Shown here piece by piece: positions 20,912-32,100 of a stretch of 60,000 nucleotides of DNA. Within the stretch, counting starts at the first letter, position 1. The number at the start of each line of letters is the position of its first letter. The notes below the pieces were generated by a model. That model worked only from the letters and a program-made list of their open reading frames with translations. It was not told where the DNA came from and searched no databases. The stretch comes from Takakia lepidozioides (Eukaryota; Streptophyta; Takakiopsida; Takakiales; Takakiaceae): contig CM060732.1 of assembly GCA_030704615.1 (NCBI GenBank), forward strand, positions 21,082,001-21,142,000. The letters are read 5' to 3'. The position numbers were made by a program, and so were the translations under genes.

Positions 20912-22999
20912 ATACGATGAGCATGCAAAAGGAGGATTAACTTACCGAGTACCAGATAAGTTTATTCTACGAGTACCTACACTGCTCTCATGTACAAGAA
21001 GGAACTATTGAATGAGTGTGATAGGGAGAGAGAGCTCATGCATGTGTCGAGCTCCTAGATTGCCTTTTGCTTTCGTATCCCGAATCCAGGGTTTAAATAC
21101 CCGAATCAGGTCCACCCAGAGCTGCGCAAGAGCCGGGGATAAGACACGGAGGGAGAGAGACGTAGACACGGCGGGATAGAGACCTTGTCTTACTGAAGCT
21201 GAGCCGAAGATTGACTGCCCTCGTGTGTCTTTTTCCTTCGTAACTTGTTTACTTTGTGAGGCATACCGTATGCCGCAGCCCCGGGGCGCGGCATTGCAAA
21301 GACAGAATGTTTGTTGTTTGTTGTTTGTTGCAGCTGCGGCATAGGAGAGAATTTACACCTAACTTACCCGGGGCCTCTTCTTGTCAAAGTCAAACACTCC
21401 CAAGTATTCGAATGCGATCAAGTCTCTCCCAAGTCTTGTGGGTTTTGTTTGAATCCGCTACGCGCTCTGTTGGGACCCACAAATCCCCTCCACTTCCAAT
21501 TGAGCGGGACTCCAAGGATGCAAGAGGGGCAGCCCACTGTGTGTGCCTAGGCATTTACGTTGCGGAAGTGCGAGGAAGCTAACTTAACGTCGGCTAGGTG
21601 GCCTGTCCTGCTTTAGTGCACCCCATCCAGCAATTTTTTTTTTAATTTGAAAAATAGCACGAGTGGCTATTAAGTCTTACAAGAATAGCTATATATTCTG
21701 TTCATCCATTGAAATTTGGATAGAATCATCTTCCTATGTACTTTCATCCATGTATATCATCCGTATTTGGCAAATTCATCCATTATTATTATTTCTTTGT
21801 AGAAGTTTGGCGATTTCATCCATGGAAAATTTGGGAATTTACGACAGCCTACTATTCCACTTTACTTTTTTGAGGTTGCCATTTGGCGATTTTTCGCCAC
21901 AAAAGAAAACACTGACCCTATCCCCCCAACTTTTTTTTTCCACTTCTATGATAAGAGGGGATACACACATCGGTTGGCACGTTTCAGTTTACCAATATTT
22001 TACAGTAGTACATATAAATAGGATAATGGTAATAGCTAATGAAGTGTCAAAACTCTCAATATTGAAGTTTTCTCTTGTTTATCTTTTGGACAGTTAAAAG
22101 GTAGATCTATTGATATGATATAAATTTTACATCATGGTTCTTTTCTTGAATTCTGAATGAGGCACGAGTGGCACCCGGTTGGGAGGGAAAGGATCAGTTA
22201 GTGTGGCTAAGATAATGTATTTGTTCTAAAAAGCAAGGCTACAGATCCTGAATGTTGTGGCTGGATTGTGCAACACCATCCATTTGCTTATAAATATAAG
22301 CTGACGAATGGAAATCCACATCAACTGACTCATGGAGCTAATATTGAAGTTGTGGTGGGTGTGAGTTGGCGACATACAAATTGCATTATTAGCATATCAG
22401 CACCATTGATCATCCATAAATACCCATTGAAACACAAAAATGATAGCACAAAATTAGTTGACATAAACTCCAATCTTCAAAGTACCATACGGAGGAATTG
22501 AACTTGGTCATATAGACGTTGCTTATGTCAAGCACCATTACACTCTAACAAAGTAGTCGAGCACATTGTGCTAGTAAAGTATATTATATAGAAATTGATG
22601 AATATTGTTTGGCATCACCCCTGCAATCAAGACATACTTGCAATAACATAGACATACTGAAGGCTTCCTTATGCAACCACCTTCACTCAAAGGGCTCAGT
22701 ACCACACCTCCTACAATCAACACATACATCCATAGCACATAGACATACTAATAGATCACTGCCACCATGCGAGTCTTCTCTTCACGTCAGTCATTGATTT
22801 CCTCATGATATGGTAATGTATCACACCCAGTGTCATTTCTGGGTTTTTCTCTATGTTGATCATTTCAAGAAAGGCTATGTGGTTTTTTAGAAGATGTAAT
22901 GTTGTTTGTCATCAAAGGGTTTTTAAAACTCCGGATTGTGGGGTCAATCTGATTTCAAAGAATGGCTTACACATTATGTCATAGAGTTGTTTTCCTGTC
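20912..22999. other. Gene-free stretch
   Basis: I see no supported gene. Positions 20912-21300 are the likely promoter of the DUF3455 gene. Positions 21600-22800 are AT-rich with no recognised domain. The segment at about 22200-22350 has a short coding-like frame, but I cannot assign it. It may be the front of the hAT ghost that follows. Confidence 0.4.
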
Positions 23000-23007
23000 T
23001 AGAAAAG

Positions 23008-23340
23008 TATTTATAGAGGAAGTACTACCCTCGTTAGTGAAAAAAACTCTTCAGAAACATGTAGAATCTGCTCTCAGTTTGTGCTTGTCAGCAACAGTTT
23101 GCACTTTTGACCTTTGGATGTCCAATTAAAGGGGCTTATGACATATTGCAGTTGTTGTAAATTTTCTCTCAAGTGAGTGGGAACCGAAACATGTTACAAT
23201 AGGCCTCTTCGAAGCTAGAGAGACCACTGGGGTAGCCATGGCTATAAATCTGCAAGAGTTGTTTGACAAATTTAAGCTCCACAAAAAGATCATATGTTAT
23301 GTAAATGACAATATGTGCAAACATGTGCTACAACAATGAG
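23008..23340 (+). pseudogene. hAT-superfamily transposase ghost
   Basis: Translated across small breaks the segment gives FIEEVLPSLVKKTL, FDLWMS, RGAYD, EWEPKHVTIGLFEA, TGVAMAINLQELF and KIICYVNDN. FDLWMS followed by HVTIGLFEA and YV-D is the catalytic-core pattern of plant hAT transposases. There are in-frame stops, including one right after the FDLWMSN segment. No terminal repeats were located, so only the ghost of the gene is called. Confidence 0.75.
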
Positions 23341-23529
23341 ACGTATAATTATTTCGTTTGATTCTTTGGGCATCTCTAAGCAATAGGGGCTGAAGGGGGC
23401 ATTTTTCTCCTGTAGGTGAAGTGGCAAAAAGGCTCACAAAACGGAGTGATACAGACGGTCATTTATCCACTGAGACGTTACCATCAATAGTGTCCAAGCA
23501 CAGACTTCATTGAAGATCTTGTACAACCT

Positions 23530-24429
23530 GTGCTCAACAGTAATGGGCACTTTCAGGTTTTGAAGACTTTTCACGAGGAAGACGAGTCGAGGTGGACATA
23601 TGTGTTCGACTTGTCAACAAGGGTTGAAACCTATCACCAACAACCATATTTGAGGCATCTTGAGATGTTCAATCGGTGTGCCACATCGTTTGAAGGTTTT
23701 GTAGTGTTTATGGTGTGCAAGCACACAAATGATCAAGAGAGGTTCATTGGAGTGAATCCACTCACCCATGCGTTTATCTCTTTTTGCAGTAGTCATGTGG
23801 TATTCCCCGATCCATTTCGCACCAAATTGCTTCCATGTTGTGATCAGCTGTATGCAGTTCTACCAATAAATCCATTTATTATACTTGATAATGGATGGAT
23901 GATTGCATTGGTTAAAATCAACATACAATGTGAACAACTGATGAATTGTGTGGTTCTGAGCTGGGCATCCAACTGAATTGTGGACTTGTGTGCAAGAGAG
24001 GATACCAGCAAATGGTTTGCTTTATATTATGAAAGCCACCATTTTGTTGTCTGTATTTGCCACTGTACTAGCCAATTTCTTCTACAGTATGTCGACGTAG
24101 CTGAGACCAGCAGTTGGGAGACCATGGACATAGAGGAATGTAGTCATGTCTCAATGGCCAGGTTCTTCAATGCAACCTTAGTTGGAGTGCATTCAAATAA
24201 CATTCACCAGGTGAGCCAGGTATCCCTCGAGTATCTTATTTCTGCATTCTCTGAGATTTGTTTTGGACATGTCATATCCAAGGTTTATCAGTATGCAACT
24301 ACTGATGACAAGTTGCGAGAGGCTTTCACTATACATCCATCAATGTTGCGCAAACCGACATTCAGAAGTGTATCACATGACCAAAAAAATCAGGGAAAGG
24401 GTGGAGAGATTGGGTCAAAGCTTATGTAG
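23530..24429 (+). pseudogene. Unrecognised ORF of about 299 codons with one in-frame TGA
   Basis: Two open frames (23530-23976 and 23980-24429) are in the same phase and separated by a single TGA at 23974. The conceptual product is rich in aromatic residues (RWTYVFDLSTRVETY, VGVHSNNIHQVSQV). It mildly recalls the alternating short motifs of F-box-associated or kelch domains, but I cannot assign a family. No introns with clear borders were seen. It lies between a hAT ghost and a gypsy ghost, so it could be transposon cargo or a decayed gene. Confidence 0.4.
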
Positions 24430-25019
24430 ATTCCGGGATGAGACCACGAAATTGAATACACCGGTGAAAACTAGGTCTGAAAGGAAGTTCCTTTCATGCT
24501 TAATATATGTGTCTTCTTTAGTTTTTGCAAGTCTTCTTTGCCATTTTTAAAGTTTCTTGCCATAGCTCCAACTGATACAATTTTTTCAATTTTAGGTTTG
24601 CAAGTCATATGTTACTGTTTCAAGCTGCTATTTTGTACCGAGCAACCATAGCTTTTTGTTAATCTCGCTTTGGCCAAGACCGTGTTCCCCCTCCACAAAC
24701 ATGGATTGTCTGTGAAACTGTGGTGAAAGTTTTGTCACCTATAGCAATCAATTGTGTATTGAACTGTAGAACCAATGACAATTCGTGATATTCACATGCC
24801 AAAAATGTCGAAAAGAACTTAATTTCAGACACGGTTGTTCCCGATGGTTACGCAGATCCACAATCATTGTTTTTTTTTTAATATGATGAATTTATAGCAA
24901 AGCATTGTCTTGGTGGCGGAGCAATGAGTATGTCATTTTCAAGTTGTCAAGTTTTATGGCACTGATTTTCAGCAGTTGAGAGGTAGAACAAAAAGACCAC
25001 TTCCACCATGTGCATAAGA
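24430..25019. other. Gene-free stretch before the old gypsy ghost
   Basis: I see no domain or motif beyond AT-rich sequence. It could be the worn 5' part of the retroelement that follows. Confidence 0.35.
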
Positions 25020-25034
25020 GGTAAGTATTAGTAT

Positions 25035-26144
25035 AAATTAACAATTTCGCCATTTGGTCTTTCCAATGCCACGTCTACCTTACAACGATTGATGGATATT
25101 GTTTTAGGCAATCGCTGGAAATGTGCACTTGTATACATAGATGATATTAGCGTCTATTTTGCTGGTTTTGATGCGTATTTAATAAATCTGCAACGAGTGT
25201 TCAGTAGGTTGAGGACTGTTGGATTAAGATAAAGCCTAAGAAGTGTAAACTTTTTATGCCAGATCTGCATTTCTTGGGCCATGTTAAATTGTTAATGGAT
25301 GGGTTGCTAGTAGCTACTTGACCTTGATAAATTGAAAAAAGTGTGGGAATTTCCCATTCCCAAGGACGTGCATTGTGACCACAACGCCAGCGTTGATGTT
25401 TCCAAATTTTCAGTTACCATTTAAATTACAGATTGATGCATCTTATGCTATACTTTGTCAAGTAATTGAAGAAAAAGAACATGTGATTGCTTATGCTTCC
25501 AAGAAGCTAGACAAACATGAACTCAATTACTCCACGTATAATCGACAATGAGGAGTTGGCTCTTGACAGTATTTGCATAGTATTTGCATGGCCCAACAAA
25601 TTCACTATTGAGGCATACCATCTCCCTCAGTCATGAGGTCTGAGGTGACGCTTCCTTGTACGAGATAACCTATGAACTTCAATCTCTTCTTGTGATTGAT
25701 GTATTTGCTCGAGTTGGGCTAGATCTGGTCGGTCCTCTCCTATTCACTTCTACGGGTCATATTAACTACTTGTGTGTAGACTTGTGTGTAGCTACTGAAT
25801 ATTTAACCAAGTGGGTAGAGGTCCGTCCCTTTTACACTAAGGATTCGGACAGAATTGAATAATTCTTCTTTAAGAAGATCATCATGCATCATGGCTGTCC
25901 CACGGAAATACTCATAGATTAGGGTAAGGAATTTTGCAACCAGTTGATGTCCATCATATGCTTTAACTTTGGTGTCAAACATGTGACTACAACACCTTAT
26001 TACCTTTCAACCAATTGTCTCACGGGACGGTTCAATCAAACCCTTTATAAAATGCTAGAAGAAAATGGAGCCTTCACTAAGGAGTGGAGTGGACACATTT
26101 CTTCCACCTCTTGTCTTTGCTTCTACGACCGCCATGTGTGCTAG
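25035..26144 (+). pseudogene. Old Ty3/gypsy retrotransposon ghost (RT, RNase H, integrase)
   Basis: In order on the + strand: SPFGLSNATSTLQRLMDIVL and LVYIDDI (reverse transcriptase with the YIDD centre, about 25044-25160); LQRVFSRLRTVG and FLGHV; IDASYAILCQV, VIAYASKKLD and NYSTYN (RNase H, about 25430-25545); VGLDLVGPL and TKWVEV (integrase core, 25680-25830); HHGCPTEILID, then GKEFCNQL and RFNQTLYKMLEENG (to 26065). Several frameshifts and stops interrupt it. LTRs were not found. It is much more decayed than the chromovirus at 704-7150 and clearly a different family. Confidence 0.82.
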
Positions 26145-26339
26145 CGTTAAATCATCGGCGCCCTCTGAGCGACTATATGACCACTGTTGTGTCACCCTTT
26201 TGCATTATTCTCCTTTAGTTTTTTATGTTGTTGAACTTGCGGATTCAGAGAACTTCTTGAAGAAACTACATGCTTGTCATGCGATTGCTGTGCATAAGGC
26301 CAACTGCCACATTGTCGTGGCACAATTTTTAAAATAAAG

Positions 26340-28880
26340 GGACCTGGGAGCGACAGCCCACAAGAAACATTAACCCCATTTTATTTATGGGCCAACAAAT
26401 CAAAGTAATTTTTGGAAGTACTATGACATATACGTTAAATATGTGAAGAAACAAAAAAAAAAGAGAAATATTTAGAGCAGATTTGACAACTTGAATAATT
26501 TTCATAATCCATTTTTTTTCTTTTCTTTTTCTTGGGAAATCCGGGCAGCTTCGAAATATACATTAATGACGTGGCCTACAGAACGCGACGATGATGATGT
26601 GGTGGGGAGGACGTTTTTTTTATGTTTTATTTTTCATTTCTTTCGGGCAATCAGGGCAGATTCAAAAATTACGTTGATGATGTGGAATATGAAGAATGGC
26701 GATGATGACGTGGCAATGAAATGTGGCAACGATGACATGGCACTATGGCACCCTATTCCTGCTCTACACTAAAACTAGTCTCCCTCACTAGAATATCTTG
26801 GTTTAATGGTTTAATGGTCGGTGATAATTATCGTGCAAGGAAAGGCGAGTCACTGCAAGGGGCCGCAGGAGGAAAAACATTATTATTTTTTAATTTAAAG
26901 AAACAGGGGACAGTGCCCCTGAGAAAAACAATTTACTAAAACAACAAAAACAATAACCAAGGGGCAGCGGTTAAGAAATGTTTTTTTAACACAACAAAAA
27001 AAAATAACAACCAATGGGCAGGGGCTTAAGTTATTTTCCTGGATGGCCAAAAAACATTCATTCCCGGATTGAGCATCTGAGAGGGCACGAGGTGTGGGTT
27101 ACAGTAACTTGGAAACGAAGTCGGAGTGGGAGAGAGAGAGAGCATGTGAGAAAGATGACAAGAAGTCGAGGGGGGATAACAATGAGAACTTTGAGAGCAT
27201 GGACTGATCGACGTGCAGGAAAGAGGATGGTAGCTGAATCGTGGTATCGGGTAATCTAGAGATTATCTGAAGATCGTGAAACTGGATTAGGGAGATGGCA
27301 GGAGAAGTGTGAGACAGAAACTTAGAGCGCAAGAAATTGCAGGAATAGTGAAGCATGTGTAAGCTTTGAGACATCGAGAACTTAGAATCGCAGGTGACGA
27401 GATGGATTGATCCGAAACTGTGCCGGCAGGGGTTCGGAGAACTGTTAATATACATCTACCTTTGACTTAGTACACTCAGCAGTTTAACAATATACTACCT
27501 GTAATAATAACCAGATCATATGTGGGCTAAGCCTCAGGTTTACTTTCTGATCATATTATGTCGGGTCCGGGTTTCAGTAATTGTGCTGAGTGCATAGATC
27601 TGCAAATGCTTAGTTTCCAGCAGTTGAAATCGTAGTTATATGAGACGATTGGGATGGGCTTCGTGAAACTCCGGAAGCGTGGCACCCGTTCGGACAGTAA
27701 GCAGTGAATTAGGGTAGTTACTGCTAATTTTCCAGCATATGAATGAGCACGTATAGGTAGAATTTACATATCTCTAGCATCGCCCGGAGTCTAACTTATT
27801 CTAACTTAAAGGGGTGTATTTTGAGTGACACAAACCAAATCAAAAGCGATAGTTTGTGATCGTGACTGTGCAATATGTTTAGTTCTGGAGCACTTGGCTG
27901 ATTGTGACTGACCTATGGGACAGTCCCAACCTCACTAATAACACTGGCACAAGGAACTCATTGGATATTTACTGTTCAAGATGGCTATGGAACGGTGTAA
28001 GGCTTACAGTTCAGGCCCTTTCTTGAAAAGTAACCTCCTTAACAGGGGCTTCGAAACCCAGACCCATAAGCACAGGCTTCGTTATGGACGAGCTGGTTTT
28101 TCCATCTGTGAGGAACAGCATCTGTTCATGTCCATTGACTTCTTATCCTGTACATCCCGGTTAAAATGCTAATACTCCGATTGGGGCAACATGGGTTCCC
28201 GCGGTTAGTAAGAACTTGCATGACTCACGAAGCCTTAGTTTGAAAAATGCACCTCAAGAACAAACACTAGAACCCAACTTGGAGAGGTGATTTGGGTCCC
28301 AATTGGTGTCCCCTGTGATGGAATGTTCTGACTGTGGCGAAGGGCTCTTCTCTGGATAATCTGTGCAGCCGCAAGCCAGCTTTATGGAAATGCCTTTTTT
28401 AAATAGGTATAGGAAAGGCAAAGACTCCAGCAAAGATAGTTCCGAACAGGGGAGATGGTTGATTTACTAGCGGGGTTGCTCCGATTGGTTTTGGCCGCTA
28501 CAACATCTGGCTAGTTTGAGCTGCCATGGTTTTTGCTGCTCTGGTGAGAGAGTCCATGAACATGAAACTCTAAAGAAATGGTGGTGGAGTATGCAAGCGG
28601 ACCTCCCATTCAAATTTGAGGTCCTTTCGCAGAAAGATATAGGTATGTAGCCGAAAGCGGGCTCAATCTAGTGCCATTAGCATGGATAGGTTCTTTTCCC
28701 TCAATGCGAGGTGCATAAGATATGCCTAGGCATTTTCATGCAGGAAGCCCTTCTCATATTACCAAAATGTGAGCAGTGGATGGATGCCTTGCTGTTGTCC
28801 ATCCCCTCCCAGTCCATTCTACACACAGCATTTTGTACAAAACAGTCTTGTTTTACACAGCATTCCTCTTTTCGAAGAAG
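26340..28880. other. Gene-free stretch upstream of FTSZ2
   Basis: No supported gene. An imperfect tandem repeat lies at 26520-26690, and two near-copies of an A-rich AACAACAAAAA...GGGCAG phrase lie at about 26941-27030. The last few hundred bases are the likely FTSZ2 promoter. Confidence 0.4.
26515..26690. repeat. Imperfect tandem repeat (period about 112 bp)
   Basis: Segments 26518-26575 and 26630-26687 match: a T-rich run, then TCTTGGGAAATCCGGGCAG against CTTTCGGGCAATCAGGGCAG, then TTCGAAATATACATTAATGACGTGG against TTCAAAAATTACGTTGATGATGTGG. An open frame spans it but is explained by the repeat. GATGATGACGTGGCA-type phrases continue to about 26740. Confidence 0.6.
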
Positions 28881-29075
28881 GAAGTCTCCTCGCGGGTTTA
28901 TCTCTACCGGCTTTCTCTTATGTGGGTTTTCCTCTTTTAACCGGCGAAGTCTCTTTGTGGGGTTTTCCATTTTTTCTCTTCTGTGGGTCTTCCTCTTTTC
29001 TTGAAAGAAACGAAGTCTCTTTGTGGGTTTTACTCGGGAGTCTGCCTTTCTGTGGGTTTTCCTCTCTTCTTGATC
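28881..29075 (+). repeat. Three tandem 65-bp pyrimidine-rich units in the FTSZ2 leader
   Basis: Units start at 28881, 28946 and 29012. Each opens with GAAGTCTC followed by a GGGTTT-type segment, runs through a CT-rich stretch, and ends with GTGGGTTTTCCTCTT or a close variant. The array ends about 100 bp before the FTSZ2 start codon, so it probably lies in the 5' untranslated region or core promoter. Confidence 0.7.
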
Positions 29076-29171
29076 GTGCACTCCTTCGGCGTTCAGATAA
29101 TAATGGGGGAAGCGTTGGGTTAGTGCAGACTGGAGAGAATTTTCTCTCTGCTGGCTACAAAACCTGCAGCC

Positions 29172-32100
29172 ATGGCGCACGCCGTGGAAGGTACTATTCT
29201 GCTCCACTCCTACTCAATCACAACAAGAAACAGGGCAAGAGGGGGCGAGACAGGGATCTTTGTGAGAAGGCCTGGCAATGGATGGAGGGGAGGCATTGTT
29301 GGAGAAGAAGTTAGGTTAGTGGTAGAGCGTGCGAGTAATCCTTGGTTGAGCTGTGGGAGAGTTTGGAAAACTGGTCGTGGGTCAAGTGATGGGCTTTGGC
29401 AAAGGAATCCAAGAAACCACTGTGCACAGAGGTCTTTGTCGGTTCATGGAGGGGGGTCAGGACAAGGAGGAACAAGAAATGTAGCTTGCGCTGGGAAATG
29501 GGCCATGCACGGGGCAGATGTAGAGTTGCAGGATGGCGAATCCATAACATTTCGAGGGGAGGATGCCGCCAGGCCGTCTGACTGGAGTGAGAGCTCCTCA
29601 TTGGCTACCTTGCAGAGGACTCCGGCCATCCAGTCTTACAATGAAGCCAAAATCAAGGTGATAGGGATCGGAGGTGGGGGCTCCAATGCAGTGAACCGGA
29701 TGCTTGAGAGCGAGATGCAAGGTGTGGAGTTTTGGATTGTGAATACTGATGCGCAAGCAATGGCCATGTCTCCAGTGGCTCCTGAGAATCGATTGCAAAT
29801 AGGGCAGAAATTGACGCGAGGATTAGGAGCAGGGGGTAACCCTGAGATTGGGACAAGCGCTGCGGAGGAAAGCAAGTCTATGGTGGAGGAGGCGCTTCGG
29901 GGAGCCGACATGGTTTTCGTCACTGTGAGTTTTTCCTTCCTTCCTGATTTCAGTGGTAGACGTTGTTTTGTGGGGATTTTGCGCGGAAGGCTTTTTATGG
30001 AACCTACTTTATCTTCCTGGAACGGTCGTTTTGGAACATGCAGTCATTTTGGCTGTCCAATTGGGTGAGAGTGGCTCACAAATTCCTCTTGGATCCTTTA
30101 ATTGTCAAGCTATGGATGGAGCAAGCTGTTTTTCCCAAATAGTGCTCCAGTTTCGGTCATTTGTCAAGCCCTAAAACTTGCATACAGTCGGTCACGTGTC
30201 AAAAGTGAAAAAGCACTTCTCAGTCTTAAACAACGATCATGCAGTAGGTGTCTCGGTGTTTGAAAATGTAAAAAGACAATGAAGCAAGAAGGGTGCTAGA
30301 ATTGGAGCAGTTTCCTGTGGCATGGGGAATGGCAAATTGAAAATGCAGTAATTGATCGGTGTTTTGGCGGGGGGAATCAGTTACAAGCAGCCAGTTGTGC
30401 GGCAGGGAATTGATCACCAAAACAAACCCCAGAGGAGATTTTACAAGCCTTTTCCTCCTTATCCTTGATGCATTATCCATGGCATTTCTATGACCATTGC
30501 TGATGCAAGTCAGGGGGACCCTGTTAAGTTTTAATTTGAACAGTTTGCTTATCTTGCAGGCTGGAATGGGTGGTGGAACTGGAAGTGGAGCAGCTCCAAT
30601 AATCGCAGCAGTAGCTAAAGAGCTAGGAGTTCTGACAGTGGGAATAGTTACTACCCCTTTCTCATTTGAAGGGCGACGACGAGCAGTACAAGCACAAGAA
30701 GGCCTAGCAGCACTTCGAAATAGTGTTGATACTCTGATTGTGATTCCAAATGATAAGTTGCTAACTGCTGTCTCGCAGTCCACCCCAGTCACAGAAGCCT
30801 TTAACTTGGCAGATGACATTTTGCGGCAAGGAGTTCGGGGGATTTCAGACATCATCACGGTGAAATATCTTGTCCCATAATTGATGCAGAATAGATTACA
30901 AGGATAAAAGTAATTCTTGCTTGCTATTGTACCACGGGTATTTTTGTCCTCACCCATGATTCATATGACACTCTATGTCAAATTTCTTGAATTTGTAAGC
31001 AGCTTGTGAAGGCAGACATGTTATTTCTGGCAATTGTGTGTAGTGAAGGTTGTAGAGGGTGCCTGGGTGACTGAGGCCGTGAATCCATCTGGAGGCTTTC
31101 AGCAAGCTATGAAACTCAACTCCACGACCTCCAGGGTTTGTGAGCAAAGCCATCCCTTGGTGGCCAAGCATAGCTTCCCTGCAATTACACTTAGGGTTGC
31201 TGTAAATGAAGAGGGTAATTGTTAAGAGCTGAATTCTGTTATCTTTGGTTAGAGTAAAGGTGCTCCTCCATGGAAGTCTTCTGTCCACGTTGCCATCAGG
31301 GAGTAGGATCCTGTAGCAATCGGTGGTCTCTGTGGGTTTCTACCGGCAATTCAAGCAGATTGTGATGTATGCCCCAGTCTGTCCTCCCTCAATCAGCACT
31401 CAATTTTGGTTCACAGGTACCGGGACTGGTGAATGTGGATTTCGCTGATGTACGAGCCATCATGGCAGATGCTGGTTCATCCTTGATGGGTATTGGGACT
31501 GCCACAGGTGAGAGAGAATGTACTCATAAGACGTTCTTTGCCATAGACTACCACAGCCGCAGGTGAGAGAGAGAGGGAGAGATTGTACTCATAAGACGTT
31601 GTTTGCCGTAGCCTTGTGGCCATTGACCCCGCGCCCAGTTTGAGTGGGAACAAAAGGGACAGAACCTACCTCTGTCAGGGGCTGACGTTGGTAGTAAGAC
31701 TTACCTCCATATAAAGAATTAATCCGGGTTTTCCAGATATCCTCTAGAAATCCCTTCACACAAGCATCAATCTGCTGTGTGTGATTTGCCCAAAAACTAG
31801 GCCTCAGGAGGGCCTGGGCTTTTGGCTCAGCCTCGAGACTTTCAAAGTTGGTAAACAGTTGTACAGGCACAATTCCCTTAATAGATTTGAAGAGAGCGTC
31901 TCTTTGGTGAGAGAACCCCGGACAGTGTATCAGAAAATGAATACTGTCTTCAGATTGCCCACACAACGGGCAATTGCACTCTCCCTTTCCTCTCTGCTTC
32001 TGTTTGCTGTTCAAATGTAGGCTTCCTGCCCTGAGTTTAAATTTCAGTCTAGTGCCGAGAGTGGGTAGACCCTTGAGGTCAGAGAGAGGGAGAGAGCCCC

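Noticed and set aside
26491-26772. 93-codon frame with Asp repeats
   Set aside because: It coincides with an imperfect 112-bp tandem repeat and poly-T runs, so its composition is explained without coding.
28769-29314. 181-codon frame overlapping the FTSZ2 start
   Set aside because: It begins at GTG, is generated by the CT-rich triplicated unit, and conflicts with the FtsZ2 transit-peptide frame.
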